DNA from: Pseudomonas koreensis
GTDB lineage: Bacteria; Pseudomonadota; Gammaproteobacteria; Pseudomonadales; Pseudomonadaceae
DNA length: 64,000 nucleotides
Assembly: GCF_025447595.1 (NCBI RefSeq)
Contig: NZ_JAOEJU010000010.1
Coordinates: forward strand, 1-64,000
Reading direction: 5' to 3'
Below, piece after piece: positions 57,834-64,000 of this stretch. Within the stretch, counting starts at the first letter, position 1. Every line of letters starts with the position of its first letter. Under the pieces are notes generated by a model. That model saw only the letters and a program-made list of their open reading frames with translations, did no database searches and had not been told where the DNA came from. The position numbers and the translations under genes are program-made.

Positions 57834-58790
57834 TTACTGGGTGACCAGCTCGACCGGAGTTTCGATCACGCCGTTCGCACCACTGTCGACCTTCTCGCCC
57901 TTGATGATTTTCAGCGCGGTCTCGATGCCAAACACCGCTTGCTTCGCGGCATACTGATCGGCAGTCGCCAGAACGCGGCCGTCCTTCAGCATCGGCTTGA
58001 TGGCATTGATGTTGTCGTAACCGACAACCTTCACCTGACCGGCCTTGCCGGCAGCACGCACGGCAGAAACGGCGCCCACGGCCATGCTGTCGTTGCCGGC
58101 CAGCAGCGCCTTGACGTCCGGGTATTCGCTGAGAATCGAAGCGGCCACCTTGTTGCCCTTATCGATTTCCCAATCGCCGGACTGCAGGGAAACAACCTTG
58201 ATCTGCGCAGCCTCCATCGCATCCTTGAAGCCAGCGGTACGCTGCTGGGCGTTGGTCGTCGTGGAGACGCCTTCAATGATGCCGACTTCGTCACCGGCCT
58301 TCAGTTGTTTGGCCAGGTACTCGCCCACCAGACGCGCGCCTTTGCGGTTGTCCGGACCTACGAACGGAACGCTGATGTTCTTGCTTTTGATCACAGCCGG
58401 ATCGAGCTGGTTGTCGATGTTGATCACGGTGATACCGGCATCGACGGCTTTCTTGATCACCGGCACCATAGCCTTGGAATCAGACGGTGCGATGACCAGT
58501 GCGTTGACCTTAGCCAGAATCATCTGCTCGACGATGCGCGTCTGCCCCGCCGTGTCGGTTTCGTCCTTGATGCCGTTGGAGATCAGGTCGAAATCGGCGG
58601 AATGTTCTTTCTGGTAGGCCTTGGCGCCGTCTTCCATGGTCAGGAAGAATTCGTTGGCCAGGGATTTCATGACCAGGGCGACTTTGGGTTTTTCAGGGGA
58701 TTCGGCGAAAGCCGAAGAGACAGGCAGTGCGGCGGATGCGGCAGCCAGCATGGCGACAGCAAGAAGACGTCCAGCGAATGGCAGCTTCAT
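57834..58790 (-). CDS. rbsB: periplasmic ribose-binding protein
   Basis: This 318-residue protein has a signal peptide (MKLPFAGRLLAVAMLAAASAALPVSSAFA) and an RbsB-type fold: VALVMKSLANEFFLTMEDGA, NALVIAPSDSKAMVPVI, FVGPDNRKGARLVGEYLA, VVGYDNINAI. It delivers ribose to RbsC and is the first gene of the operon. Confidence 0.94.
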   Translation of the reverse strand: MKLPFAGRLLAVAMLAAASAALPVSSAFAESPEKPKVALVMKSLANEFFLTMEDGAKAYQKEHSADFDLISNGIKDETDTAGQTRIVEQMILAKVNALVIAPSDSKAMVPVIKKAVDAGITVINIDNQLDPAVIKSKNISVPFVGPDNRKGARLVGEYLAKQLKAGDEVGIIEGVSTTTNAQQRTAGFKDAMEAAQIKVVSLQSGDWEIDKGNKVAASILSEYPDVKALLAGNDSMAVGAVSAVRAAGKAGQVKVVGYDNINAIKPMLKDGRVLATADQYAAKQAVFGIETALKIIKGEKVDSGANGVIETPVELVTQ

Positions 58791-58884
58791 GGGTTCACTC
58801 CGATCTTATGATTATTGTGAGCAACGCTTGCGCTGGCGTAAGCTCGCTGCACCCCCACGATAATTCAACCCATCGCGAAGGACG

Positions 58885-58898
58885 CGCAAACGTTTGCG
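58885..58898. promoter_or_regulatory. LacI-type (RbsR) operator
   Basis: CGCAAACGTTTGCG is a perfect 14-bp palindrome with the central CG of LacI/GalR-family sites. It lies just downstream of the predicted rbs transcription start and 94 bp before the rbsB start codon. Confidence 0.88.
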
Positions 58899-58906
58899 TA
58901 GATCGA

Positions 58907-58935
58907 ACTATGCGAATCACGCCGACATTTGTCAA
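58907..58935 (-). promoter_or_regulatory. sigma-70 promoter of the rbs operon
   Basis: On the minus strand a consensus -35 TTGACA (58930-58935) and -10 CATAGT (58907-58912) are 17 bp apart. The predicted start is near 58900, next to the RbsR-type palindrome. Confidence 0.8.
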
Positions 58936-58999
58936 CAATCGAAAATCGGAAACCGGTATTGCATCGCAGGGCGAATCCAACGATCCGCCCCTTGAGTGC

Positions 59000-59452
59000 T
59001 CAAACCGTGGTATTGACCACATTACCGGCAGAAGAACCCTTCGACATTTCCTTGACCAGTGCAGCCGAGACTTCCAGCAGCGCACCGCTGGTTTGAGCGA
59101 TCTGCCCCTGGATTGACATCACCGCTTGCGACTTGGCTTCGGGCGTTGGATAACTCGCAGCCTGCGCGGCAGCCAGTTGCTGTTGCTGCTCCTGAAGCTG
59201 CTTCTGCAATTCCTGCATGCGTTTCAACAACGTCTTGATAGTGACGCTCAGATTGTCACCGCCTTCAGCCTCGCTTGCGCTTGCTTCCTGGGCAGGACCA
59301 CCGGTTCTGACCTGATTGGTTTCAACCTTCTCGGTACCCAGTGCCTCGGCAGACGCGTCGGCTTCAGCTTCACTCATTGCGTTGATCGTCGCTGCAGTTT
59401 TGCCGCCGATCGTGACCGAACCGGGATTTGAAAAACCGATAGTCAGTGACAT
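59000..59452 (-). CDS. hypothetical protein with central coiled coil
   Basis: This 150-residue protein starts MSLTIGFSNPGSVTIGGKT. It has an acidic Ala/Glu-rich region, then a Leu/Gln-rich coiled coil at about residues 70-96 (LLKRMQELQKQLQEQQQQL), then a helical tail ending VVNTTV. There is no signal peptide or membrane segment. No family recognised; the layout recalls small secreted or structural proteins, but this is not evidence of function. The promoter side faces the ansB control region. Confidence 0.72.
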   Translation of the reverse strand: MSLTIGFSNPGSVTIGGKTAATINAMSEAEADASAEALGTEKVETNQVRTGGPAQEASASEAEGGDNLSVTIKTLLKRMQELQKQLQEQQQQLAAAQAASYPTPEAKSQAVMSIQGQIAQTSGALLEVSAALVKEMSKGSSAGNVVNTTV

Positions 59453-59566
59453 TTGAACTCCTGAAAAATTGGATCCCTATCAAGGCGCATCGGCCAGCGC
59501 GCCGTTTTCTTTAGCAGAGATCTGGAAAGCAGCCAGTTCAGTTTGTGGACGAGGCTCGTAGTCCTT

Positions 59567-59580
59567 TTCGGTGAGCCGAA
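59567..59580. promoter_or_regulatory. AauR-type upstream site 1
   Basis: TTCGG-TGAG-CCGAA is a perfect match to the TTCGG-N4-CCGAA motif described for the AauR response regulator of acidic amino acid use in Pseudomonas. It lies about 130 bp upstream of the sigma-54 promoter. Confidence 0.82.
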
Positions 59581-59597
59581 CGAGAATACATCCCGTG

Positions 59598-59611
59598 TTC
59601 GGAAACCCGGA
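59598..59611. promoter_or_regulatory. AauR-type upstream site 2 (one mismatch)
   Basis: TTCGG-AAAC-CCGGA differs from the motif at one base. It starts 31 bp after site 1, three helical turns, on the same DNA face. Confidence 0.65.
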
Positions 59612-59649
59612 TGAGCGAGGAAAGCTCACAACCACTCTTCGAATAAATC

Positions 59650-59663
59650 TTGATTTAAATCAT
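59650..59663. promoter_or_regulatory. ANR/FNR-like box
   Basis: TTGAT-TTAA-ATCAT matches the TTGAT-N4-ATCAA consensus at 9 of 10 fixed bases. It lies between the AauR-type sites and the sigma-54 promoter and could add control by oxygen. Confidence 0.6.
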
Positions 59664-59696
59664 AAGGTTAAACATTTCTCTGAAGCAAAGTACGAC

Positions 59697-59712
59697 TGGT
59701 ACAGATCCTGCT
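59697..59712 (+). promoter_or_regulatory. sigma-54 promoter of ansB
   Basis: TGGTACAGATCCTGCT has the -24 GG and -12 GC exactly 10 bases apart and fits TGGYACR-N4-YTGCW. The start codon is about 78 bp beyond the predicted transcription start. Confidence 0.8.
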
Positions 59713-59762
59713 CCCTCCCTGCACCCCTGGCATTCAGATCAGCCCGGGGCGCATCTAGATGA

Positions 59763-60890
<1,128 letters not shown>

Positions 60891-60899
60891 TTTGCCTTC

Positions 60900-60960
60900 G
60901 CCCGATCCTTTCCTGATCGGGCACTGACTTCACCCTTCGTCAATCTGACGGAGGGTGAAG
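60900..60960. terminator. two stem-loops after ansB
   Basis: GCCCGATC / GATCGGGC (60900-60922) is followed by a longer imperfect hairpin at 60928-60960 with arms CTTCACCCT / AGGGTGAAG and inner stem CGTC / GACG. Neither has a U-run, so they may stabilise the 3' end or act with another factor. Confidence 0.5.
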
Positions 60961-61047
60961 CTCCCGCATCCCCCAAAGAAAAATTTCATCTACGTGACAT
61001 CAAAACCGGAAAACCGCTGTCAGAGGTTTTTCTTGAATTTTAAGCAG

Positions 61048-61088
61048 TTGCGAAAATGCCTACAGTTAAATACTGTATGCACGTACAG
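61048..61088 (+). promoter_or_regulatory. promoter overlapped by LexA box
   Basis: The -35 TTGCGA (61048-61053) and -10 TACTGT (61071-61076) are 17 bp apart. CTGTATGCACGTACAG (61073-61088) is a CTG-N10-CAG LexA site covering the -10 and start point. This predicts SOS induction of the two genes downstream. Confidence 0.82.
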
Positions 61089-61106
61089 CTTAATAAGGAT
61101 AACCTC

Positions 61107-61364
61107 GTGGCCACTTCCCCTGACGCTCCTGACGCTCCTGACGCTCCTGACGCTTACGAACGCATGGGCATGCGCGTTCAAAAAATCATCAACTCCCCCA
61201 CCGCACAAAAAGCCAAGGCCGCACTGATCTTCCGCCTCCCGGATGAACCGACGGATGAGTGGGAACGCCTGCTGGAAGAGATCGACGAGAACGACAACGT
61301 CACCCTCGCCTACCGCGACGATGGCGGCGTACAGATTTTCTGGGTTGTACCGAAGGAAGATTGA
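61107..61364 (+). CDS. DUF1654-like protein, predicted SOS-regulated
   Basis: This 85-residue protein (VATSPDAPDAPDAPDAYERM, then VQKIINSPTAQKAKAALIFRL and VTLAYRDDGGVQIFWVVP) resembles the Pseudomonas DUF1654 family of unknown function. I chose GTG at 61107 because AAGGA lies 8 bp upstream; the ATG at 61056 lies before the predicted promoter -10 element. A 9-bp repeat (GACGCTCCT, three full copies at 61120-61156 region) encodes the DAP repeats. endA follows 4 bp after the stop. Confidence 0.8.
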   Translation: MATSPDAPDAPDAPDAYERMGMRVQKIINSPTAQKAKAALIFRLPDEPTDEWERLLEEIDENDNVTLAYRDDGGVQIFWVVPKED

Positions 61365-61368
61365 TTCA

Positions 61369-62058
61369 ATGATTCTGCGCTTTGCTGCTGTGCTGTTGCT
61401 GTTCGTTTCCCTTGGTGCGCAAGCTGGCGCGCCGCGTACGTTCACCGAGGCTAAGAAGGTCGCCTGGAAGCTGTACGCTCCACAATCCACCGAGTTTTAT
61501 TGCGGGTGCAAATACACCGGCAACAAGGTCGATCTGGCCGCCTGCGGCTATGTCCCACGCAAGAACGCCAAGCGTGCGTCCCGCATCGAATGGGAGCACA
61601 TCGTTCCGGCCTGGCAGTTCGGCCATCAGCGTCAATGCTGGCAGGAAGGCGGTCGCAAGAACTGCACACGCTACGACTCAAGCTATCAAAAAGCCGAAGC
61701 CGACCTGCACAACCTGGTTCCGAGCATCGGCGAGGTGAATGGCGACCGGAGCAATTTCAGCTACGGCTGGCTACCGGTCGAAAAAGGTCAGTACGGCTCA
61801 TGCCTGACACAGGTCGACTTCAAGGCGAAGAAGGTCATGCCTCGCCCCTCGATTCGCGGCATGATCGCCCGCACCTACTTTTACATGAGCAAACAATACG
61901 GCTTGCGCTTGTCGAAGCAGGATCGGCAATTGTACGAAGCCTGGGACAAGACTTATCCAGTGCAAGACTGGGAGCGCCAGCGTAACCAGAGCGTCGCGTG
62001 CGTGATGGGACGCGGCAACGAATTTGTCGGCCCGGTGAACCTGAAAGCCTGCGGTTGA
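61369..62058 (+). CDS. endA: exported DNA-specific endonuclease I
   Basis: This 229-residue protein has a signal peptide (MILRFAAVLLLFVSLGAQA). It resembles E. coli EndA along its length, including FYCGCKYTG, RIEWEHIVPAWQFGHQRQCW with the catalytic His, and LHNLVPSIGEVNGDRSNF with the metal Asn. EndA cuts double-stranded DNA in the periplasm. It starts 4 bp after the DUF1654-like gene and should share its LexA-controlled promoter, which is unusual for this enzyme. A strong terminator follows. Confidence 0.93.
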   Translation: MILRFAAVLLLFVSLGAQAGAPRTFTEAKKVAWKLYAPQSTEFYCGCKYTGNKVDLAACGYVPRKNAKRASRIEWEHIVPAWQFGHQRQCWQEGGRKNCTRYDSSYQKAEADLHNLVPSIGEVNGDRSNFSYGWLPVEKGQYGSCLTQVDFKAKKVMPRPSIRGMIARTYFYMSKQYGLRLSKQDRQLYEAWDKTYPVQDWERQRNQSVACVMGRGNEFVGPVNLKACG

Positions 62059-62073
62059 TTGTCTACTCAAAAG

Positions 62074-62108
62074 AAAAGGCCTTGAGCGATAAACTCAAGG
62101 CCTTTTTT
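62074..62108. terminator. bidirectional terminator
   Basis: The stem AAAAGGCCTTGAG / CTCAAGGCCTTTT has a 7-base loop and a T-run. It ends endA and the convergent siderophore-interacting protein gene. Confidence 0.94.
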
Positions 62109-62112
62109 GTGC

Positions 62113-63015
62113 TCAACCGCCGGACTTGTTGTAGCGCCAATAGCCCATCAGATTGAGCGACTCGCGGGGAATGCCACGCTCCTTGATCAGGTATTTGCGC
62201 AGGCTCATGACCGCAGCGGACTCTCCGGCGATCCAGCCATAGAATCCGTCGGCAGCCGTATCGGCGATCTCCCAAAGAATCTCTTCCTCGATGTCGACAT
62301 CTGCCAGTTCAACCACCTGCCCAACCGGCGATGCATCGACAGGCAGCGTCGCCTGCCGCACGGCTTCCACCATCAACGTGCCGGCGGCTGCGTGATCGCG
62401 GATCAGCCACTGTACCGAAAGTCCGGGCCAGTCAGGAACCGCCAACATGTCGTCACGACTGTCGACTTCAAAGAACGCCTGAGCCTGCGGCGGTTCAGCC
62501 AGTGTCGCCAGCTCTTCCAGAATCCCCATGGCGGCCGGCAAGGCAGTCGAATCGGCGACCAGCAGAAGTTGCTTGAGCGCTTGCGGGGGCTTCCATTCAA
62601 ATCCTCCCGCTTCCTGGGCCGAGAATCGGTTGTCGGGAGCGAGAATCTGCATCGACTCGCCAGGCTGCGCTCGCATCGCCCAACGGGACGCCGGACCAGT
62701 CTCACCGTGCAGGACGAAATCGATATCGACTTCGCCCGACTCGGCGCGCAAGTGGCGAATGGTGTAGGTGCGCATCGCCGGGCGACGATCAACCAGCATC
62801 GAGCGGAAACGGGCGTACCACCCTTCGCCCTGAGAAAGCCTGGCGGGTGAACCGTCGGCTGCCGGGAAAAACAGCTTTACTCGCTGATCCGGCGCCCAGG
62901 TTGCCATTTCGGTGACAGCGGGGCTTGCGAGCGTGACTCGCATGAGATGCGGGCTCAACTGCTGCTTGTGACGCAAAACAACGTCGAACAATTTGTAAGG
63001 ATTGGCGGAGGCCAT
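62113..63015 (-). CDS. siderophore-interacting protein (ViuB-like ferric reductase)
   Basis: This 300-residue flavin reductase of the SIP family has an FAD-binding domain with RPAMRTYTIRHLR and GPASRWAMRAQPGES, and a C-terminal NAD(P)H-binding SIP domain ending GYWRYNKSGG. Such proteins release iron from siderophores in the cytoplasm. The start at 63015 follows AAGGAG. I found no Fur box upstream, so iron control is not shown. Confidence 0.92.
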   Translation of the reverse strand: MASANPYKLFDVVLRHKQQLSPHLMRVTLASPAVTEMATWAPDQRVKLFFPAADGSPARLSQGEGWYARFRSMLVDRRPAMRTYTIRHLRAESGEVDIDFVLHGETGPASRWAMRAQPGESMQILAPDNRFSAQEAGGFEWKPPQALKQLLLVADSTALPAAMGILEELATLAEPPQAQAFFEVDSRDDMLAVPDWPGLSVQWLIRDHAAAGTLMVEAVRQATLPVDASPVGQVVELADVDIEEEILWEIADTAADGFYGWIAGESAAVMSLRKYLIKERGIPRESLNLMGYWRYNKSGG

Positions 63016-63102
63016 GCGGAGCTCCTTCTGGACATCTTCAGTGATTGCTTTAAAAACGAATCACGGGGGACACCCTTTAGTCAGCTCCGCCGAATGGATC
63101 GC

Positions 63103-63468
63103 TTATTGCGCGGCCGTGCGCTCGATCACCAGCGTCTCGATGTTCTGTTTCTTCGCCTTGATCAACGCTGCGTTCACATCCGCCTGGCGTGCCTCGGCGT
63201 CAGCTTTCGAATTGAAAGGACCGAGGAGGATCCGGGTCTTGCCGCCGGCATCCTTGATGACGCTGGCCACGAAGGCATGCTCGATCAGCCAGCCGCTGAG
63301 GTCGCTGACGGCTTGAGGTGTTTCACCCCGCACTTCCAGATCCCACTGCGGGCCCACCACAGCAGGCGCCGTTACCACCGCCGATTTCGGCTTCTGCGCA
63401 TCCACACTCTTGCCTTCGCCACATCCTGCCAATGCCAGTGCCGCAACTACCCAGACCAATTTGCGCAC
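63103..63468 (-). CDS. SPOR-domain lipoprotein
   Basis: This 121-residue protein has a lipoprotein signal (MRKLVWVVAALALAGC) and a C-terminal SPOR-like repeat domain at about 42-115 (AVSDLSGWLIEHAFVASVI, then RILLGPFNSKADAEARQADV). SPOR domains bind septal peptidoglycan lacking stem peptides. The start is a GTG with GAGGGAAG upstream. Its exact role is unknown. Confidence 0.84.
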   Translation of the reverse strand: MRKLVWVVAALALAGCGEGKSVDAQKPKSAVVTAPAVVGPQWDLEVRGETPQAVSDLSGWLIEHAFVASVIKDAGGKTRILLGPFNSKADAEARQADVNAALIKAKKQNIETLVIERTAAQ

Positions 63469-63719
63469 AACGCTTCCCTCAAAATTCTCAAAGCGGCGAT
63501 CTTAACATTCGAGAATAGTTTCGGAGTCCCACAAAATGTGGCACAAAACTACGAGATTGATGCTGGCGGCCCCTGTATAGTTACGCGCTGGGAATTAATG
63601 CCGCATCTGCGCGTCAGAAAGAGGCACCCAAACTGCGCGACTTCGCACTAATCTATACGTACCACCGACCTCTGCACTGTCTGAATCAGGTGCCCTACAA
63701 AGCAATCAAGGAGAAGACC

Positions 63720-63914
63720 ATGCTGATACTCACCCGCAAAGTCGGTGAAAGCATAAACATTGGTGATGACATTACGATCACCATTCTCGGCGTCAGCGGC
63801 CAGCAAGTTCGAATCGGCATCAATGCTCCGAAGAACGTTGCAGTGCATCGTGAAGAAATCTACCAGCGTATCCAGGCTGGCCTGACCGCACCGGACAAGC
63901 CACAAACGCCCTGA
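63720..63914 (+). CDS. rsmE: CsrA-family post-transcriptional regulator RsmE
   Basis: This 64-residue RNA-binding protein has the CsrA signature [20 protein letters not shown] and [13 protein letters not shown], including the RNA-contacting Leu4 and Arg44-region residues. The C-terminus [12 protein letters not shown] is that of RsmE rather than RsmA. It blocks GGA-containing ribosome sites and is released by RsmX/Y/Z RNAs under GacS/GacA. The start follows AAGGAG, so it may repress its own mRNA. The preceding 251 bp hold no other gene. Confidence 0.93.
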   Translation: MLILTRKVGESINIGDDITITILGVSGQQVRIGINAPKNVAVHREEIYQRIQAGLTAPDKPQTP

Positions 63915-64000
63915 GCCCTATCGCAGTCAGTAGCCAGTTCGTTTGCCTGCACGCAATGACTGGCTAAAGATGCAAGCGCCGTATTGCCATTCCCCCACCT

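Noticed and set aside
63016..63102. Fur box upstream of the siderophore-interacting protein gene
   Set aside because: No 19-bp GATAAT-type palindrome is present in the interval.
63931..63966. terminator after rsmE
   Set aside because: TAGCCAGT / ACTGGCTA can pair, but the loop is 20 bases and no U-run follows.

Overview
The window is chromosomal DNA of a Pseudomonas of the fluorescens group. The evidence is the gene order thrS-infC-rpmI-rplT-pheST-ihfA-merR-tRNA-Pro, an RsmE-type CsrA protein, a periplasmic AnsB glutaminase-asparaginase, paired REP elements (REPINs) of the TGTGGGAGCGAGC type, and small Pseudomonas-type DUF proteins. The first bases are not genomic: positions 7-39 match the Nextera read-1 transposase adapter, so the window starts at the end of an assembled contig. 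The gene at that end is truncated.

Layout. (1) 40-7900 holds a truncated Gly-rich repeat protein, a LysR/secreted esterase pair, an MscS channel fused to a cyclic-nucleotide-binding domain, and a minus-strand operon doxX - monooxygenase-like membrane protein - YtcJ-type amidohydrolase - ycaC. (2) 7900-25200 is an accessory and regulator-rich stretch. It has a DUF6124-like gene with a long structured leader, LysR, metallo-beta-lactamase-fold, AraC and flavodoxin genes, two convergent winged-helix/ATPase regulators, GlxA/pirin, a hendecad coiled-coil membrane protein, a LysR/MFS/quinone-reductase unit and small secreted proteins. (3) 25234-41789 is a complete myo-inositol catabolic locus: ABC importer, two Gfo/Idh/MocA oxidoreductases, iolG, iolD, iolI, mmsA/iolA, iolB, iolE, bifunctional iolC, and the divergent RpiR-type regulator iolR. 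(4) 41933-49388 is the translation block with tRNA-Pro(GGG). (5) 49774-51779 has a cold-shock protein and small secreted proteins or lipoproteins. (6) 51813-58935 is the ribose operon rbsBACRKD ending in a periplasmic nucleoside hydrolase. (7) 59000-64000 has ansB, an SOS-type DUF1654-endA pair, a siderophore-interacting protein, a SPOR lipoprotein and rsmE.

Regulation is unusually readable. GGAA-N6-TTCC operators lie inside the 17-bp promoter spacers of three inositol transcription units. A LacI-type palindrome abuts a good sigma-70 promoter for rbs. AauR-type TTCGG-N4-CCGAA sites, an ANR/FNR-like box and a sigma-54 promoter precede ansB. A LexA box overlaps the promoter of the DUF1654-endA pair. 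Three more site sets have no known regulator: a 22-bp site (21/22 identical) upstream of both the MBL/araC and flavodoxin genes; a shared promoter module upstream of the DUF6124-like and coiled-coil genes; and two palindromes one turn-register apart between the LysR and MFS genes. No phage, insertion sequence, CRISPR array or classical defence island was seen.
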